Positions 32,654 through 42,378 of a DNA stretch of 64,000 nucleotides are shown here, one piece after another. This stretch comes from Strigamia acuminata (Eukaryota; Arthropoda; Chilopoda; Geophilomorpha; Linotaeniidae): contig OX442324.1 of the NCBI GenBank assembly GCA_949358305.1, positions 7,785,601 through 7,849,600 of the forward strand, written 5' to 3'. How positions within the stretch are numbered: the stretch's first letter is position 1; every line of letters begins with the position of its first letter. The translations under genes and the position numbers were made by a program. The notes below the pieces were generated by a model. That model worked only from the letters and a program-made list of their open reading frames with translations, was not told where the DNA came from and made no database searches.

Positions 32654-34882
32654 ATGACTAATAACCAGCATCACATGAACACCCGTGGTAAGGAAAGAAC
32701 TTGTTTGACCGGTGGAATGAATCTATCCGGGTTTATACCTGTTCCTGATGGAACTGAAGAAGTGGAAAACCACGCGGTCCATAATGGCGTTTCAAATGAA
32801 ACAGCCGGACCATCTGGAGAGAATAGGGCTCCACGTGAACCTACTCCGCCTGGAGAAGAGGAATGCATTCCTGAAGGTTCTCATTTAGGCCGAGGCGGTC
32901 TATTATTTTGTCAGGATCACGGTTTGAACCCAAACCAATTTAGATCTTTGACCGAAGTATTAGATTTCGTGCACGCACATCGTGCTACGTCGGAGCATCC
33001 TAATTCCCCAGCCAGCCAAAGATTAAATAATTTTAGTCCCACTCCTTCGACGCCTATTTCTAGATATAGAAATAAAAATGCACAACCTCCTCGTCAAGAT
33101 CAGTCGAATTTGACACCGGGAGATTTTAATCGTGCTTTCCAACAACGGTTACGAGCGAATAACTTCGCTCGCAACCAACAAAGGGGATTTACAAATCCAG
33201 AGAACTTTGAGAATACGTTCAACAGAGCGAATTTGGGTCCGCCTAATATGGCCAACCCTAATCCAAGTTTTCCAAACGGATCAAATAGTTGTCCGAATCT
33301 CGCTGGAAATTTGAACCCAAATTCAGGTGCGACAAGAGGTCCAAACCGCCGTTTTGACCCAAATTCTAGATTTGCAAACAATTCTAGTCCAGCACCTAAC
33401 ATGCAAAGGAGTCACCCAGTTCCTCCGAACTCGAATAACCCAAATAATCCTTCTACTGGAACTACAGGAAGTTCAAATAACTATTTGAATCGGGGTACGC
33501 CAGGTAATTCGAACTATCGTCCGAATTTTGGTAATCAAGAAAGTCCGAACAACCGTCCGAATTTTGACAATCAGGGTAATTCTAATAATCATTCGAATTT
33601 TGGGAACCAAGGCAATTCGAATAACCATTCGAACTTTGGTAACCACGGTAGGTCAAATCAAGGAGGGTCGAATAATTTCAACCCTAATAGTGGTGGCTCA
33701 AGTCAAAATAACTCGAGTCAACCAAACAATGGCGGGTCGTCAAACGACAACTCGCGCCCCCCCAGTAGCTTTGGAATGACGGCTGATGACCTCGCGTCAA
33801 TTGCCACGACCATGCACAAGTTGATGCAGGCAGGAAAAAGTTCCGCCACTGTCCCCCAAACTAACTGTTTGAAACCACCAGATATCCCGGTATTCTCCGG
33901 AAAAGCAGAAGAAAGCGAACGCTTTCTCAATATTGTAAAAAATGTCGCTTTCCTGCGAAACATGTCACTCGATGACATGCTTGTTAAAGGCGTGGCCGGT
34001 TATTTAACCGAGCAAGCGCATGGTTGGTTTCATGAAAGGAGAGAAGATTTCATATCTTGGGAAGTATTTGAGCAGGCGTTCAAAGAACGGTTTGTAGCCA
34101 CTCGACAAGAGCGGACGAACCAACTAACTAAGTTGAAACAATTGGAAACAGAAAGTCTTTACGACTTTATGCACAAATATTACCAGTTATGGATATTACA
34201 AGACAGTCTTGATGCAAAAGGGGCTGGTTGTCTTTTTATCGGGAGTGTAACTCCTGCTAACGATTTGCTTTTGCATACGCAAGGCATAGCGGATTTACCT
34301 CTGACAGAGATTTATACCGTGATAACTAAAAATAAAGGCTTGTACAGTCGTACAGCTAATGGAGCAAGGGAAAATATTTCCAATCCAGTCGTTTTCCCAC
34401 CTCGGAAAACTGACACTCGTCCTCAACCAAAGACAAATGTTAAATCTTTAACCTTGGATTCACAAGAACAACTTAATATTTGTGAAGAAGAGTTACCTGA
34501 GGAATGCGAGGCCGTTTATTTAATAAATGGAGTAGTGGATCAGACCAGACATGGTCAATTAGTTTGTTACCACTGTAAGAAACCAGGACACATGCGTCGA
34601 GAATGTCCAGATTTAAAACCACGTGCAAATTTCAACTCTGAAGAGTTGCAAAAACGAAGTACGCCGGATTCCCCGACTGTGGATCCTACTTCTAAACGTC
34701 CTAATAATAGGTGGATAACTCAAGAAGTGTTGGATGCAACACTAGATGCTAAACTTGATGCGAAACTTAATACTTTTGAAAATAAGTTACAAACTTCGCT
34801 GACTAACTCGTTGGCAGAAATGGTCAAGACTTTGATCAAGCCAGAATCTGCTGATTCAAGTGCGACTAGTTCAAAAAACTAG
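32654..34882 (+). CDS. gag: GyA Gag
   Basis: A 742-residue Gag, ATG at 32654, intact. Residues about 1-120 have no known domain. Residues about 120-375 are low complexity, rich in Asn, Gly, Ser, Pro and Gln, with 11-12-residue tandem units of the form NSNNHSNFGNQG (about 33495-33660). A gypsy-type capsid region follows (IPVFSGKAEESERFL; HGWFHERREDFISWEVFEQA; LYDFMHKYYQLWILQD), residues about 410-560. A single CCHC zinc knuckle starts at residue 638 (CYHCKKPGHMRREC). The C-terminus is a short helix-prone repeat (DATLDAKLDAKLNTFENKL). The protein would form the particle core and package RNA. It ends at TAG 34880-34882, directly after a slippery heptamer, so a minority product continues into Pol. 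Compared with GyB it has one fewer tandem unit. Confidence 0.93.
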   Translation: MTNNQHHMNTRGKERTCLTGGMNLSGFIPVPDGTEEVENHAVHNGVSNETAGPSGENRAPREPTPPGEEECIPEGSHLGRGGLLFCQDHGLNPNQFRSLTEVLDFVHAHRATSEHPNSPASQRLNNFSPTPSTPISRYRNKNAQPPRQDQSNLTPGDFNRAFQQRLRANNFARNQQRGFTNPENFENTFNRANLGPPNMANPNPSFPNGSNSCPNLAGNLNPNSGATRGPNRRFDPNSRFANNSSPAPNMQRSHPVPPNSNNPNNPSTGTTGSSNNYLNRGTPGNSNYRPNFGNQESPNNRPNFDNQGNSNNHSNFGNQGNSNNHSNFGNHGRSNQGGSNNFNPNSGGSSQNNSSQPNNGGSSNDNSRPPSSFGMTADDLASIATTMHKLMQAGKSSATVPQTNCLKPPDIPVFSGKAEESERFLNIVKNVAFLRNMSLDDMLVKGVAGYLTEQAHGWFHERREDFISWEVFEQAFKERFVATRQERTNQLTKLKQLETESLYDFMHKYYQLWILQDSLDAKGAGCLFIGSVTPANDLLLHTQGIADLPLTEIYTVITKNKGLYSRTANGARENISNPVVFPPRKTDTRPQPKTNVKSLTLDSQEQLNICEEELPEECEAVYLINGVVDQTRHGQLVCYHCKKPGHMRRECPDLKPRANFNSEELQKRSTPDSPTVDPTSKRPNNRWITQEVLDATLDAKLDAKLNTFENKLQTSLTNSLAEMVKTLIKPESADSSATSSKN

Positions 34883-34913
34883 ATCCGGGGGACGAAGGTT
34901 TATTCCATCCCCC
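34873..34913 (+). promoter_or_regulatory. -1 ribosomal frameshift signal, gag to pol
   Basis: A AAA AAC (34873-34879) sits in the gag frame immediately before the gag stop TAG. Pol is in the -1 frame, which is open from 34870. Seven bases after the heptamer, GGGGGA (34887-34892) pairs perfectly with TCCCCC (34908-34913). Heptamer, spacer and stem are all conserved in GyB. This is the textbook arrangement for programmed -1 frameshifting. Confidence 0.85.
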
Positions 34914-37900
34914 AGAAGTGGCTAATGCTACGTCGGAATCTTTATTTATGGATGTAGACACAACTTGTCTTGAAGTAGCCACTAGTCATAGTGGCGGAGT
35001 AGAGGAAAATCTGCAAGAAATGACAGAACAATTAAAAAATCTGACATTGTTTCCCCACAAGTGTTACACGAAGAAATTCTGTAGACTTCGCCGACTCAAC
35101 AGAGTCATAGGCGGCAATAATTTGCACAATATTACTTTAGGTAATAATAAAGATGATCCTCGAATGAAGATCACAATTGGTGGGCTCACCTACAACGCGC
35201 TCATGGATACAGGAGCATCTCAATGTTACATTGGGGAACAACTCTTGTCTGAAACTCAGGCTTTGCCAGAATTTTTGCAAGAGGCCCCCAGAAACATGTT
35301 GGTTAACGCTGTAGGCGTAGCACACAAGCCTGTCGGACAAATAACTTTGTGCGTGCAATGGGCTGATGAATTTACACCAATGAATTTCATCGTTTTAGCA
35401 AAACGAGTTTGTGGCTTGATACTTGGTCACAATTTCATGCGCAGACAGAAAATTAGTCTGCATCCACATTTACAAGAGTTCTCTTGTGCAGATAAACCTA
35501 ATTGGTCCGCTCCTTATGAATCGGAAGAAGCCAATTTGGCCCTCGCCCCGTTGAATCGAATTACTTTTGATTATTTAGGACTGTCGTCCACTCTCAACTC
35601 AATTGAGTTAACAGACACTCCTGTGTTGACTTGGGATGAAAAATTAGTTGAGGAGAGCGACTGCACTCCGGAACAAAGACTAGCACTTCGCGAAGTGGTT
35701 AACTCGATACCGAATGTATTTCGTGATCAAGTTGGGTGCACTAACGTGACCCAACATCGTATTAAGTTCAAAGAAGGGCATTCATTGCCCAAAATGCAGT
35801 ATAGAATGTATAACCCGGCCAAGAGAGCCATTATGACCAAACTAGCTGCAGAATTGGAACAGGATGGACTCATTGAAAAGGCCAAAGGGCCCTTCATAAG
35901 TCATCCCGTCATTGTTGCGAAGCCTGACGGCTCGTATAGGATGTGCATTGACTACCGGTGGCTAAATGCCATCACTGAAGTCGAAGTAATACAAATGCCA
36001 AGTATTGACCTTTTATTGCATAATACTGGTCCGGCAAAGTATTTTACGTCTATTGACCTTGTTAAAGGTTACTACCAAGTCGAAATGTGTGAGGAAGATC
36101 GTCCAAAAACGGCGTTTTATACGCCAAACGGCCCTTATCAATTTGTGCGAATGCCGTTCGGCCTTTGCAATGCGCCTTGTACTTTCCAGCGTCTGATGGA
36201 AGGCATTTTAGGCTCAGCTTTACAAGACTACGCGTTAGTTTATTTGGATGACGTAATAGTGTATTCAGATAATTGGGATGATCATCTCAAACATGTTCGA
36301 GATGTTTTGGAAAGGCTTAACCAAGCCAACATGACAATAAATAAAGCGAAATCTCGTTTTGGGCGTACAGAATTAAAATTCTTGGGCCACTGGATTAAAC
36401 CCGAAGGTCTCTTCGGTGATCCCGATAAAATATCGGCGATCATGAAATTTCCCACCCCCACGTGTGCTAAAGACATTCAGCGCTTTCACGGCATGACTAA
36501 CTTCTTCAGGAAGTTTGTTCCAAATCACGGAACTATTGCCGCACCATACACACGTATGATGAATGAGAAAACTCCATTTGAATGGGGAGATGAGCAGACA
36601 GAAGCTTTTAATAAAATTAAAGAGCTACTTTGTGGTGACAATTGTCTACACAAACCAGATATGACTTTGCCATTTGTTGTCATGACTGACGCTTCACATG
36701 AAGGCTTAGGAGCTGTCCTTTGCCAAGACGTCGATATATTCGATGAAAAGAAGCAGAAAAACATTTCTGTACCCAGACCTGTAGCTTATGCAAGCAGAGT
36801 TTTACGTGGAGCGGAGAAGCGTTATACAACGCCGGAACTCGAATGTCTCGCAGTTGTGTGGGCTATTGATCGATTTAAACCATATCTCGAATATGGTACA
36901 TTCACTTTAGAGTCAGATGCAGAAGCACTGAAATGGTTGATGCGAACGCCTGAACCATCTGGGAAATTTGGCCGATGGGCCTTAAGAATCCAATGTGGAA
37001 ATTTTAAAATTGTTTTTCGAAAAGGTGCTGCTAACCAAGTTGCAGATGCACTTTCTAGAGCCCCACTAACAGAGGAAGACATTCCTCTTCATGATCATGT
37101 GGAACCTGTCGAAATTAAACAATACTGGCCTGAGTGGGACGGAAATCCTTCTGTTTCATTAAATCGTGCCCCAGAGAAACGAGAATATTTGGCTAGTGTG
37201 CGTTCCTATTTTTCAGAAAATTCTAAAGAATGTTCTGAAGAAAAGGAGGGGGAGGAAGTACAAGAAACCTTGTACAGTGCGTTGACTGAAGTACTTAAAG
37301 AAGTCCCTCCTACAAGGAGAGAAATAATAGATGCTCAGTTACTAGATACTGAATGCAAACGCATTCGAGAATATTTATTGAATGACAAGGTTGTTGGGAT
37401 ACCACAATCTGAAATAAAAGAATGGAAAAACAAAGTCAAAAACTATTGTTTGGACAAAAAAGAAGTTGATGGTGATCAAATGATCATCTATTTTAACCCT
37501 TCGTTCGAAGAGGAATTAAACGATTCGGGAAACGGCTTTAAAGCCGTTGTACCCAGCTCACTCGTAAAACGAGTACTCTTCGCTTGTCATGGCCACCCCC
37601 TAAGCGGTCACGCTGGGATGAGTAAGACGCTTGAGAAAACGCGTTTAATATATTTCTGGCCTGGTATGAGTAGAAGTGTCAGGAACTACGTCAAAAGCTG
37701 CACGCACTGTGCTCAGTACAAGCCTATTCAACAGAAAAGGCACGCAGCTCCTTACACACCACACAACATGACCAATCCTTGGGAATGTATTAACATGGAC
37801 TTGATGGGCCCAAAACCCGCGGGAAGGTCCCAAAACCAGTATATTTTTGTCATTATTGACAATTGTACCAAGTTCGTTGAAATTAAGGCTTTGACAAAAG

Positions 37901-39078
37901 CCACGAGGGCTAACTGCGTTCAAGAATTAAGATCTGTTACAAACAGATGGAGACACCCCAAAAAGATTGTGAGCGATAACGGAAAACAATTTGTTTCCGA
38001 TATTTACAATGAGTATTGCGAAATGTACAACATTCGCCCGTCCCATACAAGCACGTATCATGCCCAGGCGAACCCGACAGAGCAAGCCAATAGAGATATA
38101 AAGACGATGCTGGCCCTGTACACAGATGTGCACACGCAATGGCCACGATATTTAGACGAATTCGCGTTCGCGATGAGAAATAATGTCTCAGCGGCAACGG
38201 GCTCAAGCCCGATGTTACTGAACACGGGACGAATCGTAACATTACCCTTCGACCCAAGGATTATTAAACATGCCAATCCATTTGACAAAGAAAATCCAGA
38301 AAAATATGTCAGAGTACTATTAGATATATTACGCAGATCGCATCAAGAGATGCATCGCAGAATTCAATTGAATTTTGAACGACATAGGAAAATACACGAA
38401 CAAAAGTTCGTAATTACGGAATTCGAAGTTGGAGATTTAGTTTGGAAACAGACTCACATTCTCTCGTGCGCAGATAAAAATATCTCCGCTGGATTTGCCG
38501 AGAAGAGAGATGGACCGTGGGAAATTACTAAAGTACTTCCTGGCGGAGCGTATAAATTACGCAAATTAGCTGATGGTTCGATTGAAAAATCAGTAAATAT
38601 TAAAGCGTTGTATCCCTATACTCCGTCATACCCGATTGAGACTTGGAAAATAGGACAAAAGTCCACCTCTTACTCGCCTCAAGAAAATCCTAAATGGATG
38701 GACGAAAGTAATCAACTTCCGGATGCTGAGGAAATGGAATTAATTCCTGAAACTTCCTCAGAAATTCCAATGGAATTATCCGACTCAACTTCAGTGCAGA
38801 TTGACAAATCTGCGCCCACAAAGTCTAAACATAGACATAGACAACGCTTAACTGCTATGGAAAGGAAAGCGGCGTTAAAAAGAGGCGAAGTTCCAAAGAA
38901 ACCGCCTCGAAAACCCCGCAAACCCCAACCGATAGTTCCTCGAACTAGCACTCGTCCACGACGAGAACGCAAACCAAATCCTAAATATGCAGATGAAAAT
39001 TTCGTGCGAAACATCACTGCAGTATTTAAAAAACCTTACCAACAACGAGGAAAAGCCTCAAAGTTCTGTTGGAATTGA
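34879..39078 (+). CDS. pol: GyA Pol: protease, RT, RNase H, integrase
   Basis: Made as a Gag-Pol fusion by -1 frameshift; the first in-frame ATG is 34948. Positions counted from 34918: protease ALMDTGASQCYIG (Asp about 97), RT with CIDYRWLNA, PFGLCNAPCTFQRLM and YLDD at about 442 (VYLDDVIVYSDN), RNase H (MTDASHEGLGAVL, Asp about 591; ELECLAVVWAIDRF; TLESDAEALKWL; QVADALSRAP), integrase zinc region (His about 891, CTHC about 928), catalytic Asp about 961 (INMDLMGP), Asp about 1020 (SDNGKQF), Glu about 1055 (NPTEQANRD). A GPY-type C-terminal module follows (RDGPWEITKV), then a basic Lys/Arg/Pro-rich tail ending 39078. No stop or missing catalytic residue is seen. About 1386 residues from 34918, in the usual range for gypsy Pol. 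Confidence 0.95.
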   Translation, partial: LDPGDEGLFHPPEVANATSESLFMDVDTTCLEVATSHSGGVEENLQEMTEQLKNLTLFPHKCYTKKFCRLRRLNRVIGGNNLHNITLGNNKDDPRMKITIGGLTYNALMDTGASQCYIGEQLLSETQALPEFLQEAPRNMLVNAVGVAHKPVGQITLCVQWADEFTPMNFIVLAKRVCGLILGHNFMRRQKISLHPHLQEFSCADKPNWSAPYESEEANLALAPLNRITFDYLGLSSTLNSIELTDTPVLTWDEKLVEESDCTPEQRLALREVVNSIPNVFRDQVGCTNVTQHRIKFKEGHSLPKMQYRMYNPAKRAIMTKLAAELEQDGLIEKAKGPFISHPVIVAKPDGSYRMCIDYRWLNAITEVEVIQMPSIDLLLHNTGPAKYFTSIDLVKGYYQVEMCEEDRPKTAFYTPNGPYQFVRMPFGLCNAPCTFQRLMEGILGSALQDYALVYLDDVIVYSDNWDDHLKHVRDVLERLNQANMTINKAKSRFGRTELKFLGHWIKPEGLFGDPDKISAIMKFPTPTCAKDIQRFHGMTNFFRKFVPNHGTIAAPYTRMMNEKTPFEWGDEQTEAFNKIKELLCGDNCLHKPDMTLPFVVMTDASHEGLGAVLCQDVDIFDEKKQKNISVPRPVAYASRVLRGAEKRYTTPELECLAVVWAIDRFKPYLEYGTFTLESDAEALKWLMRTPEPSGKFGRWALRIQCGNFKIVFRKGAANQVADALSRAPLTEEDIPLHDHVEPVEIKQYWPEWDGNPSVSLNRAPEKREYLASVRSYFSENSKECSEEKEGEEVQETLYSALTEVLKEVPPTRREIIDAQLLDTECKRIREYLLNDKVVGIPQSEIKEWKNKVKNYCLDKKEVDGDQMIIYFNPSFEEELNDSGNGFKAVVPSSLVKRVLFACHGHPLSGHAGMSKTLEKTRLIYFWPGMSRSVRNYVKSCTHCAQYKPIQQKRHAAPYTPHNMTNPWECINMDLMGPKPAGRSQNQYIFVIIDNCTKFVEIKALTKATRANCVQELRSVTNRWRHPKKIVSDNGKQFVSDIYNEYCEMYNIRPSHTSTYHAQANPTEQANRDIKTMLALYTDVHTQWPRYLDEFAFAMRNNVSAATGSSPMLLNTGRIVTLPFDPRIIKHANPFDKENPEKYVRVLLDILRRSHQEMHRRIQLNFERHRKIHEQKFVITEFEVGDLVWKQTHILSCADKNISAGFAEKRDGPWEITKVLPGGAYKLRKLADGSIEKSVNIKALYPYTPSYPIETWKIGQKSTSYSPQENPKWMDESNQLPDAEEMELIPETSSEIPMELSDSTSVQIDKSAPTKSKHRHRQRLTAMERKAALKRGEVPKKPPRKPRKPQPIVPRTSTRPRRERKPNPKYADENFVRNITAVFKKPYQQRGKASKFCWN

Positions 39079-40130
39079 TAAAGTTTTATTCAAAACTTGA
39101 AGACTGTAATTATTTACATGTCTGACAGGTGTAGTGATTTATAATCTCAACACCGGGGGACAAGATATTACGATATTTATTAAAATTTATATTAAAATAT
39201 GAATTTGTTGCGATGAATTAAATATTCGATAGAATATTTTAATTTTTTGGTTGTATTTACATGTATTTTAACTAAAATACAGAGAATTACTTTGAAAAAG
39301 TGATGTTCTCGCCTCTTCACGAGGATACGAGATTTACGAGGTGTGATTAAACCTCGAACCCGATAATTAATAGGGAATAAAATTCCCAGGGTTCATTGCA
39401 CAAAAAACACTTCGTTAAACACGTGGATACAAGTGACTTCGTCCCCTCGTCTCCTCTTCATTTTTTCGACTTGAGAATTTCGACGCTAATTCATTTAGCC
39501 AACTTCAAACACGAAACTTCCAACAGTAAGTAGTTTCGTTATTTTTCTTTGACCAAAGAATTGAAAATTGTTCGCAACAATTGATAAATTATCGGCGTCC
39601 CGATAAAAAGTTAAAAAATTCACGTGTATTATAAGCGTGAATCGGCATTAAATCACTCTGGAAGTTTAGCTATTCAGTCGAATAGTTGGGTTAAATATTA
39701 ATAATGAATTATTAAGATTTAAGTATGTAGGCACTAATTATTTAAATCAAGTCGCGGTCGAGGCTTGCATGAATTATTTAGCGATGAATTTTCGATGTAA
39801 GATATTTATTAGACTAAGTGTTAATTAATTAATACGAAAGTTATCCTTGATACTCGAAAGTTGGATTAAATAGTTTAAAGAAACTAAAAGAATTTTTCTT
39901 TTGAAAAAATCAACAAGTTGCGATTTTCGATGAAAATCCCTGTCGGCGAGTCCATTCTCGTGTCATAAACACAAGGGGAATGTGACTCATTATTGTCACG
40001 TGTTAAGGGTTATAAATAATTCGAGTTGTGTATTTTCGTTGCGAACAATACGTTTTAAATTCTTTGGACTCAAGGAATGACTATTTAGAGTGGAATTATT
40101 TTTAATAAAATAATTTATTTGCGTCTGCAG
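39079..40130 (+). other. GyA pol-ORF3 spacer with splice-like signals
   Basis: About 1.05 kb, AT-rich, no coding region. A donor-like GTAAGT lies at 39526-39531 and an acceptor-like TTTGCGTCTGCAG ends at 40130, the base before the ORF3 ATG. Both are conserved in GyB (53731-53736 and just upstream of 53140). This suggests ORF3 is read from a spliced RNA, as env is in errantiviruses. Confidence 0.5.
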
Positions 40131-41648
40131 ATGGGAAGCGGTAAACACCGTTCGAAACGGAGTCATCGACGACACCGTCATGAAAGCTCCAGCTCGTCCA
40201 CCTCGTCTAGTGACGAGCAACGCCGTTCAGCGGAACGCGCTTACATGAGGGCCCAACCGATACCGACGGCGCCCGCCTCGATGTACGCCCTGACGCCGCT
40301 GCAACTCGCAACGCTTAATTGGCTGAGCGTCCATCCGGACGGACTTCCGCTCGATTTGAATTCGATGATGCAGGCCCCGTCCACTTCTGCGCAGCCAACT
40401 GTTTATGAGTCGGCGCAATTGGCCCCGTTGGCCCAGGTAGCATATCCGCCTGTAAACGTTATCAACGTCCCATTGGCCCCGCATTCGCCAGAATTTCGGC
40501 CGCCAACTGCAAGCGTGGCGCCTACCGTCGCCAACACGTCGAATGCAGCTGCACCGACTGTGGCAGGACAATCAACGTCTGTTGCACATCTTCCTGCCGG
40601 TGCTGAATCTTCGGCATCTGAATACGGATGGAACGAGCCGCCACCGGGCGCTCTGCGTTATTCGGAGCCTGTTTCTCGCAACCGCGAGTACCGAGCCGCC
40701 AATAAGGCAAGAAAGAAGGACGAGAAGGCCCGCCTGCGCAAAGAACAGTGCGAGCGTGACATGGCCGCAGGAATTCCGCACGATAACATCGTAACGGACC
40801 AGGCCACGGAGACGATCTGCCCATTTTGCGTCGGCTGTGGGTGGTGCTGCGGTGCATCCGCAGGTTCTTCTCTAATGCGTTGTCCAAACTGCCGTGGAAG
40901 GAAAACGCGACCGCGTTCGGAGCCGTGGCGCAAGGAGGTTCAGCCCCACGTGGTAAAAGGCATTAAGCCTAACGAGAAGCGATGTTGGGCTCACTGCCCC
41001 AAGTGCCGATTGTTTCTAAACAGCCGCGGCGAGGCTGTGTACATCGACCCGCGCTTCCTCACCTGGACCCGTGCTGAAGCCAACGCCGGCGTAAGAGTCG
41101 AACTCCTTCGACAGTCACCGCCGCCGTCCGAGGATTCTGAAGTTTCCACTGAAACTGTCCAGGCCGCCGACAGCGTTGGAAGCGAGGTCGTAGAAGAAAT
41201 CGTTCGACCGAGAACGATGTCGCGTGGACGAGGCTGTCTGACGCTCGACCGAGCGAGAGAAATTGCCAAAGTTCAACGAACCAACATCTTGGCACGAGGG
41301 CGAGCTCGTAAGCTTCAACAGGCTGTTGAAACGTCGTCTAAACCCGTGGAGGATCCTCCAGCGGCCGTAACCGACGTGTCTAGCGCCCCTCCAGCGTCTA
41401 AGTCTGAGACTTCGGACGACGCACAGTTCGAGGACGCCGAGGAGTTGCTTTCCGTCGTCGATTTCGTGGCAGAGTTGCTCGAGGATCTGCCGTTCCCGCC
41501 CCCGAGCCCAGAGGAAATTGAAGCGTCGGAGGAAGCTGTGTTTTCTGCCGTCTCGACAGAGGCGACTGAAGAGTCGGATTTTCTGACTTCTGCTGAAGTC
41601 GAGAAAAAGGGAGAGAAAGATTCGACTGACGTCGAAAAGAAGGATTAG
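40131..41648 (+). CDS. GyA ORF3: Cys-rich accessory protein of unknown function
   Basis: 505 residues from the ATG at 40131. Residues 1-40 are basic and Ser-rich (KHRSKRSHRRHRHESSSSS), nuclear-localisation-like. Residues 40-190 are Pro/Ala/Thr-rich. Residues 190-225 are highly charged. The core has C230, C233, C236, C239, C240, C251, C254 (C-x2-C-x2-C-x2-CC-x10-C-x2-C, with CPNCRGRK recalling DnaJ-type zinc modules) and a second cluster C285, C289, C292. Next is an Arg-rich stretch (MSRGRGCLTLDRAREIAK), then an acidic C-terminus. There is no signal peptide, transmembrane segment or furin-like site, so it is not an Env. The GyB copy is the same length and about 93% identical, with one substitution in the core region. 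I do not recognise the family. A nucleic-acid-binding regulator of element RNA is one possible role. Confidence 0.88.
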   Translation: MGSGKHRSKRSHRRHRHESSSSSTSSSDEQRRSAERAYMRAQPIPTAPASMYALTPLQLATLNWLSVHPDGLPLDLNSMMQAPSTSAQPTVYESAQLAPLAQVAYPPVNVINVPLAPHSPEFRPPTASVAPTVANTSNAAAPTVAGQSTSVAHLPAGAESSASEYGWNEPPPGALRYSEPVSRNREYRAANKARKKDEKARLRKEQCERDMAAGIPHDNIVTDQATETICPFCVGCGWCCGASAGSSLMRCPNCRGRKTRPRSEPWRKEVQPHVVKGIKPNEKRCWAHCPKCRLFLNSRGEAVYIDPRFLTWTRAEANAGVRVELLRQSPPPSEDSEVSTETVQAADSVGSEVVEEIVRPRTMSRGRGCLTLDRAREIAKVQRTNILARGRARKLQQAVETSSKPVEDPPAAVTDVSSAPPASKSETSDDAQFEDAEELLSVVDFVAELLEDLPFPPPSPEEIEASEEAVFSAVSTEATEESDFLTSAEVEKKGEKDSTDVEKKD

Positions 41649-42378
41649 AAAGGACAAAATTAACATTCGTTATTTTTCCGAGTGGAGATTTTTATGACTA
41701 AAAATACTCCAAGTGTTTTGTTGTGTTTTTTGCAATTACGAAATATTCCCACGAGTATTGTGTTTGTTTGAACTAATCATTAAATGCTCAAATGAGTATA
41801 GTTTAATTTAAAATTGGATTCAATTTAATTTGTTTTGTTTTCGAATTCAATTTGAGTGTTCATTGAACTAATCATATTAATATATGTTTGTTTGATTTAT
41901 TTGCGAATTTCATAATTATTTGTGGAAATTGTGTTTGTTTTGCTTTGTTCAAAGTGTTGAAGAATTTCAAGTTGAAATTCAATAATTTTTATGACAATCG
42001 TAATAAAAATTAGTAGTTTAGATTTTTGATAAATAAAATTTTGCATAAGTTTATTTTTTATTGATTATCTTGTTGATTAATAAACTAGGAAAGAAGTTTA
42101 TTTGATGGAGAAAATAAAATTTCTATCGAAATTAGTTTTCTCGAACATGTATCCATGTTCGGACGAGTTCATTTCCGTCGCTTAGCAACCGGGAGTTGCG
42201 TTGTACAGGGAAGCCGATTAGTCTAATCGGGTGACGAAGTTTCTGAAAGAAATAACGTGATTAAGTTTAATTAAATTACTTACCAAGTGGATTAATTCGA
42301 TAGAATTAGGTGAACATTCTTATCCATTAAGAATGACAATCGAGAGTTAGTAAACTCTATGCTTGTCACCGGGGGATG
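41649..42378 (+). other. GyA 3' untranslated region and polypurine tract
   Basis: About 730 AT-rich non-coding bases ending ACCGGGGGATG (42368-42378), the likely polypurine tract, directly before the 3' LTR. Confidence 0.7.

Noticed and set aside
40119-40130. Upstream TTG start for ORF3, adding four residues
   Set aside because: The ATG at 40131 is preceded by an acceptor-like CAG and is conserved in GyB, so I start ORF3 there.
40131-41648. ORF3 as an envelope gene
   Set aside because: It has no signal peptide, no transmembrane segment and no glycoprotein-like Cys spacing; both termini are highly charged.
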